The notes under the pieces were generated by a model, which saw nothing but the letters and a program-made list of their open reading frames with translations, was not told where the DNA came from and made no database searches. DNA of 64,000 nt from Plotosus lineatus. Lineage: Eukaryota; Chordata; Actinopteri; Siluriformes; Plotosidae. The stretch spans positions 2,950,247-3,014,246 of the forward strand of contig CM045734.1 in assembly GCA_024760905.1 (NCBI GenBank). Reading direction: 5' to 3'. Positions 33,831-45,245 of this stretch are shown here, piece by piece. The translations under genes and the position numbers were made by a program. Each line of letters begins with the position of its first letter. The first letter of the stretch is position 1.

Positions 33831-34740
33831 TCTAAGATAAGATAAGATAAGATAAGATAATACCTTATTATCCCTGGGGAAATTTTGGTTACATCGTAAA
33901 CCACATAGTACACAACAAAACACTGAGTTACAATGTACATTTCAACAAACACTAAAATCATACACAAATAAATAAATATTATACAAAGAGCACTAAATGA
34001 TTGCAGTAAGATATGATTAATAAGCTGAGATAAAAAAGCGAAACACAGTTTGTAAATAGAAGCTACATGGGTATAATATGGCAAACAAGTGATAAAAATT
34101 ATTAACGATCATTAAAACCGAATACCAGCTGGTACAAAAGAATGACGGAACCTGTTTTTTCTGGCTCTCGGCATGCGCAGAAGGCATTTTATTGAGTTTA
34201 GCTTTGTTTTGAACAGACAGGTGACCAAACCAACAAAGTACATTGAAAGTTGCTTTGTATAAAAGTTTTGTAGAAAGGAACCATGAGTGAACAATCAATT
34301 CTAAGTGTTTAAAACGATGTAGGAAATACAACCTCTGCTGACCTTTCTTGTAAACATTATCACCATTATAATTCCAGGATAATTTCGAATCAAGAACAGT
34401 GCCTAAATATTTGTGTGTTCACAATTTCAATATCTTCATTGTTGATTGAAACAGTCCAAAGAATTACAAGATTTCCTGAAACCTATAATCCCCTTATTTT
34501 TGTAGTCAAGGTCAGCAGATTTAAGCAGTGAAACAACAGCGGTATCATCAGCAAATTTGATGTTAAAACAGTTTGTTGCCTTACTGACACAATCGTTAGT
34601 GTAAATCATAAACAGAATGGGTGATAAAACACAACTTTGTGGTGCTCCAGTGGACAGGCTGGCAATAGAGGACTTTCCAATTACAGAAACACACTGAGGT
34701 CTGTCAATCATTGAAATTATGAAATCTAGTCGGTATCTCT
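33831..34740 (-). mobile_element. Rex1-like (CR1/L2 group) LINE 3' end nested in Rex3-like LINE
   Basis: The minus strand reads STGAPQSCVLSPILFMIYTN and NIKFADDTAVVSLLKSADLD (34436-34753; the catalytic FADD box is intact), then after stops CWFGHLSVQNKAKLNKM. The 3' end is a short tandem array of the TATCT/AGATA type at 33831-33860. Exact clade (Rex1 or L2) is from memory. Confidence 0.75.
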
Positions 34741-35269
34741 CCACCTCATGCACCTGCTCAGGCTCCTTCCCAACCAGAGAGGTGACATTCCATGTCCCAA
34801 GAGTCAGAATCAGTAACAGAGGATCGGTCCGACAGAATCCATGCCTTCAGCTGACACCCAACTCACATTGCTACCGACCCCTATAGCCCCTTCCACAGGT
34901 GGTGGGTTCATGGGAGGGCGGACAGAAGCCCGACCACCAGGCCCTCGCCTTCGAGCCTCTCCCCCAGGCCTAGCTCCACAGTGGAGGCCCCAGTGACCCG
35001 CATCCTGGCAAGGGAAACTGTGTCTTATGTAGCATAGAGATCTTCTGAACCATACTTCGTCTGGACCTTCACCCAGGACCTGTTTATTTTAGGTGACCCA
35101 ACCAGGGGCATTATTCCCCAGACAACATAGCTCCTAGGAAGGATCATTAGGTCATCCAAACCCCTCCACTATGATCAGGTGGCGATTCAGAGAGGGGCCT
35201 GTTATCTATTATACATACTTATAGATGTTATATATTGTTTGTTTCTGCATATAGAAAAAAGAGAGATAC

Positions 35270-36440
35270 AGTAATACCTCACCTTATGAAAGAACCAACA
35301 AACGGAAAATCCAAGTTACGAAACGCATTTACCTAAAATTTCCGTCTCTTGATACGAAAAAAAATTGACGTTACGAAACGCCACAAATTCAAACAATGTG
35401 TGAGTTGCTCTCCCATTGGCTATCTCCCAACACCCCGCCATGCTGGCCTCCCATTGGCTATTATGGAACTATATCTCCATAATACCCATGATGATTTTTG
35501 TGTGCCTTCAACCCATTGTTCGTCACGGAGATGCAGCTCCCTCCCATTGGCTATTATGGAGCTGCATCTCCAGAATACCCATGATGCTTTTCATGTGCCT
35601 TGCATGTGACTTACATTTTAGTTAGGTTCCGGACAGCTGAACATAAGGTGAAAAAAAAGTAAGTTGTTACTGTATGTTCCAGTAACGTATGACGTTCATA
35701 CTGTACTATACATCCATAAATACCATTACTGTATCTCATAAAACTCCCCTAAATCAATTATTAGAAACATACCATTGTAAAATAATATCAAATATATCAA
35801 ATAATGTAAACATTAATTTCAAAAAAATTATATTCAAGCAAAATCATTTCAAATAGATCAATTTTAATCAAATTCACTTATCAAATATCAAATAGAGAAT
35901 CAAATATAACCTTTAACATTCTCTGTGATGAGATCTTTCTGCTTGTAAATGGTTCCGATGGTCGATGGAGCCATCTGGAAGAAACGTGATACATTAACAT
36001 GTTTTTCACCAACATCAATTTTCTTGATAATAGCCATCTTCATTTCTAATGAGATGGCTTGCCGCTTTTTCTGATTACCACTATCACTAGTAGGCTTACG
36101 CTTCTGACCAACCATATTTGCTTAGGGTTACAAAAGTCCGCAAAACAGTGTAAACACAAAGATCACAGAGACGACGTCTTAACACAAGGGTAACATGCAG
36201 CGAACTGGGAAGAAGGAGGGGCACGTTCAGTCTGTTGTTTGTAAACAATGGACGCAGTGTCATTACGTCATTGCTGAGCCACGAGGCTCGGGTGTAAAAA
36301 CTCAACAGACTTACCTACCTACCTTACCTACTACATAGGTACGTCTTGTACTACAGAGAGCACGCTAAACTCAAAATTTGACATAAAAAAAAAATGTAAA
36401 ATCGAAAAATACGTAAAACGAATGAACATAAGTTGAGGAA
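35270..36440 (-). mobile_element. Tigger/pogo-like element
   Basis: The left end is cagtaatacctcaccttatg. The right end runs 'aaaacgaatgaacataagtt' and stops at about 36440, where LINE-related sequence follows. It encodes the N-terminal HTH of a transposase (35900-36115, minus). The internal gctcacgagttgc/ctcccattggctattatgg section is shared with the MITE at 40009-40655. Confidence 0.75.
35900..36115 (-). pseudogene. Tigger-type transposase N-terminus (CENPB-like HTH)
   Basis: 71 codons: MVGQKRKPTSDSGNQKKRQA, ISLEMKMAIIKKIDVGEKHV, NVSRFFQMAPSTIGTIYKQK. A basic start followed by a psq/CENPB-like helix-turn-helix fits the first domain of pogo/Tigger transposases. The DDE catalytic domain is not present downstream. 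Broken copies of the same frame are at 8230 and near 7284. Confidence 0.75.
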
Positions 36441-36514
36441 CATATTCAATGCTATAAATGCATATAATAACAATTAAACATGAAAAAATAACATGACTTA
36501 CCTGACTTATTTAG

Positions 36515-38790
36515 TCCTCTTCGCTCCTTGTGGAACATAGGGCCTCAACAGTAGCTCGCCACTTCCTGCAGTCTCTGGCGTTTTTCTTTGCTGCCTCCGA
36601 CGTCATTCCAATAGTCTTTAGTTCGGCAATGCCGATCCTTCACCAGGTCTGTTTTGGGCGTCCTCGCGTTCTTTTCCCCTGCAGGTTCCAGTCAAGTGCT
36701 TGGCATGCGATACTTGAAGGTTCCTTCCTCAGTGTGTAGCCAACCCATCGCCATTTCTTTCTTCGGATCTGGATGTCCATAGGCTCTTGGTTTGCCCTTG
36801 ACCACAGTTCCGTGTTTGGCACTCTGTCAAACCACTTCACACGCAGGATCTGCCGGAGGCAATTTTTGATGAAAGGCTGGATTTTCTTGGAGCTGCTGTG
36901 GGTGACTCTCCATGTTTCCGAGTCATACATAAGGACTGATTTGATATTTGAACTGAAGATGCGGAGTTTGGTGCGAGTAGAAATTGCAGTGGCCCTCCAC
37001 ACCAGCTGAAGGATGACAAAGGCTTGCCGCGCTTTTCTTGATTCGGGCCTGGATGTCTTCGTTGGTCCCCCCTGTCTGGCTGGTCTTACTGCCCAGGTAG
37101 ACAAACTCTTGTACATCTTCTGTTGCCACTCCTTTGATGGTGATGGGGTCTTCTTATCTGTTATTGGTGCGCAGTACTTTTGTCTTTTCCTGGCTGATCC
37201 TCAGTCTGACTCACAACGAGGCTTTGCTCAGGGTGTCTACCTTCTCTTGCATGTCTTGCAGGAGGTGTGAAAGTAGAGCCAGGTCATCTGCAAAATGCAG
37301 ATCTTCTAACTTCCTTGTTATTGTCCACTGGATGCCTTTTCCGGAGCTGGCATAGGTTGTTCGGGTGACCCAGTCCAGCATTACAAGGAAGAGAAGAGGC
37401 GACAACAAGGAGCCCTGTCTGACGCCGGTGGTTACCGCAAACTCTTCCAAAAGTCTACCGTCATGGATGACTTGGCAAGAGTAGTCCTCATAGAGTATGA
37501 TATTCACATGATGATGTTCACAATTTTCTCTGGTACACTGTAGTGTCTCAGGATTTTCCAGATGGAAGTGTGCACAAAGCATATGTAGAGTGACGTCTTC
37601 CATTCTATGGTCTGCTCCATGATGACTCTGAGATTACGATCTGGTCAGTGCAAAATCTCTTTTTCCTGAAGCCCGCCTGCTTATCTTGGAGTTCACGGTC
37701 GATTGCATCCTTCATTCTCTCCAGAATGATTCTGTTGAGCACCTTGCTTGGTATGGAAAGAAGGGTGTTTCCTCCCCACTTGCCCGCACTGGGACAGATC
37801 TCCACTCTTGGGCAGTTTTACCAGGAGGCCTTTCTTCCAGTCGATTGGGATCTCCTCCTCTGTCCATACCAGGTTCAGCAACTTGTGCAAGCTGTCCACC
37901 ATCTCGTCTCCTCCCTCCTTCAGAGCCTCTGCTGGTATGTTGTCCACTCCAGCCGCCTTCCCGTTCTTCATGCTCCTCAATGCCTTGTGGACTTCCAACT
38001 TGGTGATTGCTCTAGTGTAGATGCTGAGAGGAGTGCCTGGCTCCAGCTCTGGTGGGTCTTGAGGTGGGGGTCAGTTCAAAATCTCTTGGAAGTGCTCTTC
38101 CATCTTGCCAGCTGGTCATCAACGGAAGTGAGCAACTGTCCTGCTTTGTCTCTGACTGGTCTGTTGGAGTTGTGTCTTCCTCCACTGACTCAGACATCTT
38201 GTAGGGAGCTCCTCCAGCGCTGGCGGACTGCAATGTGGTCAATCTGGTTTTCTGTCTGGTGGTCAGGTGACACCCAGGTGGCTTTGTGACAATGTCGGTG
38301 TGGGAAGAGTGTGTCTCCAATTGTGAGCTGGTTCGCAGCACAAAAGTCGGCAAAGAGCTCACCATTCTCATTTATCCCCCTTAGGCCGTTCTTTCCCATC
38401 TCTTTTTCCCTGCCGGTGTTGTTGCTTCCCACATTGGCATTCACATCTCCCATGAGGATCAGCATGTCTCTGCTGGGAATCTTCTCCATGACCGCCTGTA
38501 GCAGGCTGTAAAATGCATATTTGTCCTCTTCTTCTCCATTATTTGTCAGAGCATAGCACACAACCACAGACACTCTCTGGAACCTGGACTCAAACCTAGA
38601 TGTCATGATGCGGTCAGACACGGGCTCTCATTCCAGCAGGCTTCTGGCAGCCCCTGTGAATAACAGCAGTGTCACTGCAGCTTCATGGAGATTGTCCTCA
38701 TTGTCACCATAGCTCTCGGGGTCATTGAGACACGCAAGCCCCCCAACCACGACAAGGTGGCACTCACTGGGGAGAAAAAAAACAAAACAA
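36515..38790 (-). mobile_element. RTE-like LINE of a second, divergent family, degenerate
   Basis: Minus strand, 5' to 3': HLVVVGGLACLNDPESYGDN (38740 region), endonuclease part MLILMGDVNANVGSNNTGRE and TWVSPDHQTENQIDHIAVRQ (38190-38621), RT part NGKAAGVDNIPAEALKEGGD (37693-37998), GVRQGSLLSPLLFLVMLDWV and LHFADDLALLSHLLQDMQEK (37211-37603), then YDSETWRVTHSSSKKIQPFI and RRKKWRWVGYTLRKEPSSIA (36640-37116). Several stops and frameshifts. The sequence is clearly different from copies A-E. Confidence 0.8.
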
Positions 38791-39229
38791 AACATAAGAT
38801 ATAAATAAAATATAATACAGACGCTCCTCAACTTACCAGGTTTTGCAAACATCTGGAGACCGAGGTCGAAAGTGAACATAAAATGATATGAAATTGAAAA
38901 ACAAGTAGAAATAGAAATTAAATAAAATCTATAGAAGGATATATCATAAAAGTATGAAATATGATTAAACATTATCCTGAGGTACACTTAATACTAGGCT
39001 CCGGCAGAGGGGGCGTGGCTGACACGTGCTTTACACTGGAGGGGAAGAGAAGCTTTTTTGCACTCCTGCCAAAAGTTTCAAAGAAGAAACAAATTGACTC
39101 CAGTATTATAATGAACTGGATAAGAGTGAAACTCTTTGTAAGCCTGACCAGATCCGCTGTGCTGTGCTTGAGAGGAACCAGAAGTTTAAACATGGGACAT
39201 ATTGATAATTTGCAGATGATTATTGAGGT
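38791..39229. other. MITE terminus and unassigned sequence
   Basis: A 'cagacgctcctcaacttacc' terminus at 38816 resembles the Tigger-like ends at 43162. Otherwise no supported feature. Confidence 0.4.
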
Positions 39230-39545
39230 TTTGCAGTCACGTGACCCCAATACTTTCATGCGCCATCTTGGACGGCAAGCGTGATTCAGAACACACACAC
39301 ACACACACACACACTAAGCATGGCTTCAACAACAACTGATAATGACAGCGAAAGCAAAATATGCGAGAGTGTCGAAGGCAAAAGCAGAGACACTATAACA
39401 TTGTCAATAACAAAGAGTTAAAAGCTTACAAATCAATGGAAGCTTACGAGTATTTTGTTGCTGGATTTGTACGCTGTATGCAACAATGGGAGCCAGGAAC
39501 CAGGAAGAGAGACGACCACCCACCTCATAATGGCTAAGGCGTGTT
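39230..39545 (+). mobile_element. fragment resembling a YqaJ-nuclease ORF of fish DNA transposons
   Basis: Reads RVSKAKAET then, after a one-base shift, NNKELKAYKSMEAYEYFVAG and FVRCMQQWEPG. I recall this start from fish transposon-derived proteins with SWIM and YqaJ nuclease domains (ISL2EU-type elements). Only the first exon-like part is visible, with a frameshift. Low confidence. Confidence 0.35.
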
Positions 39546-39661
39546 TTCTATCCCCAAATAGACCCACACAAACAAGCGCGAATGCAATAATCAATTCAAA
39601 TTATCAGTGTTTATAATGGTTGTATAAATTCACATATTTTATTTATATATAAGCCTATACA

Positions 39662-39669
<8 letters not shown>

Positions 39670-39720
<51 letters not shown>
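39670..39720. repeat. (TA)n microsatellite
   Basis: About 25 TA units directly left of a Tc1-like element. Confidence 0.95.
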
Positions 39721-39721
<1 letters not shown>

Positions 39722-40008
39722 TAGTATACCCTTCTCAAAAAAATAGCATATTGTGATAAAGTTCATTATTTTCTGTAATGTACTGATAAACATTAGACTT
39801 TCATATATTTTAGATTCATTGCACACCCACTGAAATATTTCAGGTCTTTTATTGTTTTAATACTGATGATTTTGGCATAAAGCTCATGAAAACCCAAAGT
39901 CCCTATCTCAAAAAATTAGCATATTTCATCTGACCAATTAAAAAAAAGTGTTTTTAATACAAAAAAAAGTCAACCTTCAAATAATTATGTTCAGTTATGC
40001 ACTCAATA

Positions 40009-40655
40009 CAGTCGGTCCCCAATTTACGAAGACCCCTGTGTACGAAATCCCCAGATTACGAAAAACAGTTTCTTGAATTTCGGTCCCTGAGATACGAAAC
40101 ATCCCCCTCTTACGAAAATAAATTCAAAATTCAAGCACACCAATCAAAATTTCACATGACGCGCGAGTTGCTCTCTCATTGGCTGTATTTCAACATCCCG
40201 CCCTGCTGGCCTCCCAGATAGAGACAAAAGGAAGCTTCTTGCTTCAGTTTAAGTTGTTTTATTCAGTAAATGTTTAATAAATGTGGGCGCAGTTTTCCTC
40301 ATTGGGAATTCCGATCCCTCAAGGAATCAAATTAAAGTTGGGTTTGTCAAGCAGAGAATGTACTTTGAATTCCACGTCTTGTGGGCGTGGCCCGCAGCGC
40401 TCGTGAGAGAAGGACAGAGAGAGAGAGAGGTGTGTGTGTGTTCATAAAAATGTTTAATAATGGTTTAATTAATAAATATGTTAATAAAATGGTTTAATAT
40501 GCTAATAAAATGGTTTAAGGGTTTATGGGGTTTATCCAGTCCAAAGACTTGGAGACTTGGAACGAATTAGGCGTTTAACATGTAAGATGCGACCCCTACT
40601 TACGAAATCCCTGCAATACGAACAGGGCTCTAGAATTGAAATTGGGGGCCGACTG
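40009..40655. mobile_element. pogo-like MITE, TIR CAGTCGGYCCCCAATTT
   Basis: Begins CAGTCGGTCCCCAATTT and ends with the reverse complement (one mismatch), with TA on both sides (40007-40008 and 40656-40657). It sits within the last codons of the Tc1 transposase frame. Its internal sequence is partly shared with 35400-35480. No ORF. Confidence 0.85.
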
Positions 40656-40828
40656 TACTTGGTCGGGAATCCTTTTGCAGAAATGACTGCTTCAATGCGG
40701 CGTGGCATGAAGGCAATCAGCCTGTGGCACTGCTGCGGTGTTATGGAGGCCCAGGATGCTTCGAAAGCAGCCTTAAGCTCATCCACAGTGTTGGGTCTGG
40801 TGTCTCTCAACTTTCTCTTCACAATATC

Positions 40829-41605
40829 TCACTCTATGGGGTTCAAGTCAGGAGAGTTGGCAGGCAAATTGAGCACAGTAATATTATGGTCAGTAAACCA
40901 TTTACCAGTGGTTTTGCACTGTGAGCAGGTGCCAGGTTGTGCTGAAAAATGAAAATCTTCATCTCCATAAAGCTTTTCAGCAGATGGAAGCATGAAGTGC
41001 TCCAAAATCTCCTGATAGCTAGCTGCATTGACCCTGCCCTTGATAAAACACAGTGGACCAACACCAGCAGCTGACATGGCACCCCAGACCATCGCTGACT
41101 GTGGGTACTTGACACTGGACTTCAGGCATTTTGGCATTTCCTTCTCCCCAGTCTTGCTCCAGACTCTGGCACCTTGATTTCCGAATGACAAGCAAAATTT
41201 GATTTCATCCAAAAAAAGTACTTTGGACCACAAAGCAACAGTCCAGTGCTGCTTCTCTGTAGCCCAGGTCAGGCGCTTCTGCCGCTGTTTCTGGTTCAAA
41301 AGTGGCTTGTGCACGGTGGCTCTGGATGTTTCTACTCGAGACTCAGTCCATTGCTTCCACAGGTCCCCCAAGGTCTGAAATCGGCCCTTCTCCACAATCT
41401 TCCTCAGGGTCCGGTCACCTCTTCTGGTTGTGCAGCGTTTTCTGCCACACTTTTTCCTTCCCACAGACGTCCCACTGAGGTGCCTTGATACAGCACTCTG
41501 GGAACAGCCTATTCGCTCAGAGATTTCTTTCTGTGTCTTACCCTCTTGCTTGAGGGTGTCAATGATGGCCTTCTGGCCAGCAGTCAGGTCGGCAGTCTTA
41601 CCCAT
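40829..41605 (-). pseudogene. Tc1-like transposase, best preserved copy, frameshifted
   Basis: 258 codons from MGKTADLTAGQKAIIDTLKQ: paired-like HTH with SERIGCSQSAVSRHLSGTSV and GRKKCGRKRCTTRRGDRTLR (basic linker), then QKRLTWATEKQHW, FLDEIKF with the first catalytic Asp, and VWGAMSAAGVGPLCFIKGRV. A small frame slip changes the usual FQHDLAPAHSAK (second Asp) to a wrong reading, before SPDLNPIE (third residue, Glu); another slip follows at the start of the ILWDIVK part. So near intact but inactive. Confidence 0.88.
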
Positions 41606-41674
41606 GATTGCGGTTTTGAGTAATGAACCAGGCTGGGAGTTTTTAAAAGCCTCAGGAATCTTTTGCAAAATGCA

Positions 41675-43105
41675 GCCGTGAGGGAGGGGCACAAGCTAGT
41701 GTCTCTCCCTCACGCTGGTCCCAAGCCCGGATAAATGCAGAGGGTTGCGTCAGGAAGGGCATCCGGCGTAAAACAAATGCCAAATAAAACATGTGAGTCA
41801 CAACAAAGAAATTCATACCGGATCGGTCGAGGCTCGGGTTAACAACGACCGCCATCAGTGCTGTTAACCAACAGGGTGCTGGTGGAAATTGGACTACTGT
41901 TGGTCGAAGACGTCGAAGAAGGAGAGGCGGGAGGCATGTCCGTAGGCAGAGAGGGAAGAGGAAAGGCATGAGTCTAGGACACAAAGTAGGAACTTTGAAT
42001 GTTGGAACTATGACAGGAAAAGGTAGAGAGCTGGCTGAAATGATGCAGAGGAGGAAGGTGGACATACTGTGTGTTCAGGAGACCAGGTGGAAAGGTAGCA
42101 AGGCTCGAAGCTTAGGATCAGGGTTTAAGCTGTTTTTTCATGGTGTGGATGGGAAGAGAAATGGAGTAGGAGTCATCTTGAAGGAGGGGTTTGTCAGGAA
42201 TGTTCTAGAAGTGAAAAGAGTGTCAGACAGAGTGATGAGTCTCAAGTTAGAAATTGAAGCCATGATGTTCAGTGTTGTTAGTGCTTATGCCCCACAGGCA
42301 GGTTGAGCTAGAAGAGAAGGAGAGATTCTGGAGTGAGTTAGATGAAGTGATGCAGAATACCCCCAAAGATAAAAGAGTAGTCATTGGGGCAGACTTCAAT
42401 AGACATGTTGGTGCAGGAAACAGAGGGGACGAGGAAGTGATGGGCAGATTTGGTATCCAGGACAGGAACGCAGAAGGACAGATGTTGGTAGATTTTGCAA
42501 AAAGGATGGAAATGGCCGTAGTAAAAACTTTCTTACAGAAGAGACAGGGGCATAGGATGACTTATAAAAGCAGAGGTAGGAGCACACAGGTAGATTACAT
42601 CTTGTGCAGGCGATGTAATTTGAAGGAAGTCAGTGACTGCAAAGTAGTAGCGGGTGAGAGTGTTGCCAAACAGCATAGGGTGGTGGTGTGCAGGATGACG
42701 CTGATGGTGAGGAAGGTGAAGAAGGCAAAGGCAGAGCAGAAGACAAAGTGGTGGAAGTTGAAATAGGAGGAGTGTTGTGTTGTCTTCAAGGAGGAGTTGA
42801 AACAAGCTTTGGGTGGTCAGGAAGTGCTTCCAGTTGACTGGACAACTACAGCTAATGTGATCTGGGAGACAGGTAGGAGAATACTTGGTGTGTCATCTGG
42901 AAGGAGAGGAGATAAGGAGACTTGGTGGTGGAATGAGGAAGTGCAGGAGTGTGTACAAAAGAAGAGGTTAGCTAAGAAGAAGTGGGAAATGGAAAGGACC
43001 AAAGAGAGTAAACAGGAGTACAGGGAGACACAGCGTAAGGCGAAGGTAGCGGTTTCAAAGGCCAAACAGAGGGCGTATGATGATTTGTATGCTCGGTTGG
43101 AAGGT
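41675..43105 (+). mobile_element. RTE-clade LINE copy D: 5' end and endonuclease, 3' end missing
   Basis: It starts with the family 5' UTR (a 10-bp stem cgtgagggag/ctccctcacg at 41682-41715, then 'ggcatccggcgtaaaac'). Endonuclease: SLGHKVGTLNVGTMTGKGRE, DILCVQETRWKGSKARSLGS, NGVGVILKEGFVRNVLEVKR (41968-42306), then after a frameshift VVIGADFNRHVGAGNRGDEE and STQVDYILCRRCNL (42272-42766), and ETWWWNEEVQECVQKKRLAK (42797-43267). It stops before the RT at about 43105. Confidence 0.9.
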
Positions 43106-43161
43106 AATGATATGATGAGTGATATGATTACAAACTGGATTCCACAAAGTTGGGGCACTAC

Positions 43162-43321
43162 AGACGCTCCCCGACTTACGTTCATCCGGTTTACGTTTTT
43201 TCGATTTTATGATTTTTTTTGTTTGAGTTTTTTTTTTTCCCAAAAAAAAAGTCAAACTTTGAGTTGAGACGTACCAACGTAGTACGCTGACGCAATGACG
43301 CTACATTCATTGCAAACTACA
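43162..43321 (+). mobile_element. Tigger/pogo-like element, left part
   Basis: Starts CAGACGCTCCCCGACTTACG and runs to 'caaactacagactgag', where a Tc1-like element interrupts it. It continues at about 45330. Confidence 0.75.
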
Positions 43322-43479
43322 GACTGAGTTTTCTCAAAAAATTTGCATATTGTGGTAAAGTTTAGAATTTTCTGTCACGTACTGATAAAAATTAACCTTT
43401 CATATATTTTGGATTCATTGCACACCAACTGAAATATTTCAGGTCTTTTATTGTTTTAATACTTTTAAATATTAAATTT

Positions 43480-43824
43480 AGGGCAGTGGTGGTCTAGTGG
43501 TATAGGGCGCTGGATCGCTGATCCAAAGGTTGGGGGTTCGATCCCCACTCTCCACAAGGTTGTCACTGTCCTCCCCAGTGCAGCTAACTGGGTTATCAAA
43601 GGCCGGCCATGTCTCTCACTGTCTATGGTGTGAGGCATGTAAAAGAACCATTGCTGACTTTCGACAAGAGTAGGCTGCAAAGCCGTCAGCGTGTTTCCGC
43701 CCTGCGATGGCCTGGCGAGCTGTCCAGGGTGTACTCTGCCCTCGCCTGAAGTTGGCTGGGATGGGCGCCAGCCTCCCCGTGACCCTAATTAGGATTAAGT
43801 GGTTACAGAAAATGAACTGAACTG
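43480..43824 (+). mobile_element. tRNA-derived SINE with exchanged tail
   Basis: 13-bp target duplications aaatattaaattt flank it (43467-43479 and 43825-43837). The head and middle match the other SINEs, but after 'gccgtcagcgtgtttccgc' the RTE-like tail is replaced by 'cctggcgagctgtccagggt' to 'gattaagtggttacagaaaa'. The same junction is present at 51262-51606. Confidence 0.88.
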
Positions 43825-44026
43825 AAATATTAAATTTTAATATTTTTGCATACAGCTCATGAAAACCCAAAATTCCTATCTCAAAAAAATGGCCTATCAT
43901 GTTCAGGTACTCTAAACGAGCTATTAACCTAATCATCTGAATCAACCAATTAACTCTAAACACCTGCAAAATATTCCTGAGGCTTTTAAAAACTCCCAGC
44001 CTGGTTCATTACTCAAAACCGCAATC

Positions 44027-44977
44027 ATGGGTAAGACTGCCGACCTGACTGCTGTCCAGAAGGCCATCATTGACACCCTCAAGCAAGAGGGTAAGACACA
44101 GAAAGAAATCTCTGAGTGAATAGGCTGTTCCCAGAGTGCTGTATCAAGGCACCTCAGTGGGACGTCTGTGGGAAGGAAAAAGTGTGGCAGAAAACGCTGC
44201 ACGACCAGAAGAGGTGACCAGACCCTGAGGAAGATTGTGGAGAAGGGCAGATTCCAGACCTTGGGGGACCTCTGGAAGCAGTGGACTGGGCTACAGGTGC
44301 CACATTCCCCAGGTCAAGCCACTTTTGAACCAGAAACAGCGGCAGAAGCGCCTGACCTGGGCTACAGAGAAGCAGCACTGGACTGTTGCTCAGTGGTCCA
44401 AAGTACTTTTTTCGGATGAAAGCAAATTTTGCATGTCATTCGGAAATCAAGGTGCCAGAGTCTGGAGGAAGACTGGGGAGAAGGAAATGCCAAAATGCCT
44501 GAAGTCAAGTGTCAAGTACCCACAGTCAGTGATGGTCTGGGGTGCCATGTCAGCTGCTGGTGTTGGTCCACTGTTTTATCAGGGGCAGGGTCAATGCAGC
44601 TAGCTATCAAGAGATTTTGGAGCACTTCATGCTTCCATCTTCTGAAAAGCTTTATGGAGATGAAGATTTTCATTTTTCAGCACGACCTGGCACCTGCTCA
44701 CAGTGCCAAAACCACTGCTAAATGGTTTACTGACCATGGTATTACTGTGTGCAATTGGCCTGCCAATTCTCCTGACCTGAACCCCATAGAGAATCTGTGG
44801 GATATTGTGAAGAGAAAGTTGAGAGACACCAGACCCAACACTGTGGATGAGCTTAAGGCCGCTATCAAAGCATCCTGGGCCTCCATAGCACCTCAACAGT
44901 GCCACAGGCTGATTGCCTCCATGCCACGCTGCATTGAAGCAGTCATTTCTGCAAAAGGATTCCCGACCAAGTATTGA
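44027..44977 (+). pseudogene. Tc1-like transposase, degenerate
   Basis: ATG at 44027 (MGKTADLTAVQKAIIDTLKQ), an in-frame stop in the HTH (SE-stop-IGCSQ), then shifted frames GRKKCGRKRCTTRRGDQTLR, FSDESKFCMSFGNQGARVWR with the first Asp, QHDLAPAHSAKTTAKWFTDH (second Asp) and SPDLNPIENLWDIVKRKLRD (Glu), ending AKGFPTKY. All three DD34E residues survive but in different frames. Confidence 0.88.
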
Positions 44978-45245
44978 GTGCATAACTGAACATAATTATT
45001 TGAAGGTTGACTTTTTTTGTATTAAAAACACTTTTTTTATTGGTCGGATGAAATATGCTAATTTATTGAGATAGGATGCTGATTCATGAGCTGTATGCCA
45101 AATCATTAGTATTAAAACAATAAAAGACCTGAAATATTTCAGTTGGTGTGCAATGAATCTAAAATATATGAAAGTTTAATTTTTATCAGTACATTACTGA
45201 AAATAATGAACTTCATCTTAATATGCTAATTTTTTGAGAAGGACA

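Larger units (their letters stand above)
30010..35195 (-). mobile_element. Rex3-like LINE split by two nested LINE insertions
   Basis: Minus strand. The 5' part is 35195-34741, the middle 33830-32416 (SGGGELLTSTGDVI, EVTEVVKKLLGGLALRLYEI), and the 3' end 30552-30017 (MSFIRWVVGL..DKMRSSTI, QLRWLRHLVRMNPK, RPRGRPRTRWRDYIYRLVWE, then a GAT-rich tail). The gaps are filled by a Rex1-like LINE (33831-34740) and an RTE LINE (30553-32415). The Rex3 sequence resumes after each, so both inserts are younger than it. Confidence 0.8.
39730..41674 (-). mobile_element. Tc1-like element, right end lost, MITE inserted at its transposase end
   Basis: The left inverted repeat has outer and inner 'tcaaaaaa(t)tagcata' motifs. 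The transposase is on the minus strand (41605 down to the stop region at 40008/40658). The element breaks off at 41674, short of its right inverted repeat, where RTE copy D starts. A 647-bp MITE splits it at 40009-40655. Confidence 0.88.

Noticed and set aside
33838..33860. Short direct repeats as a CRISPR-like array
   Set aside because: Five-base tandem units without spacers; a LINE 3' tail. No repeat-spacer structure exists anywhere in the window.
37648..38289. 213-codon plus-strand frame as a possible host gene
   Set aside because: Antisense of the RTE-like LINE endonuclease/RT on the minus strand; no recognisable domain.
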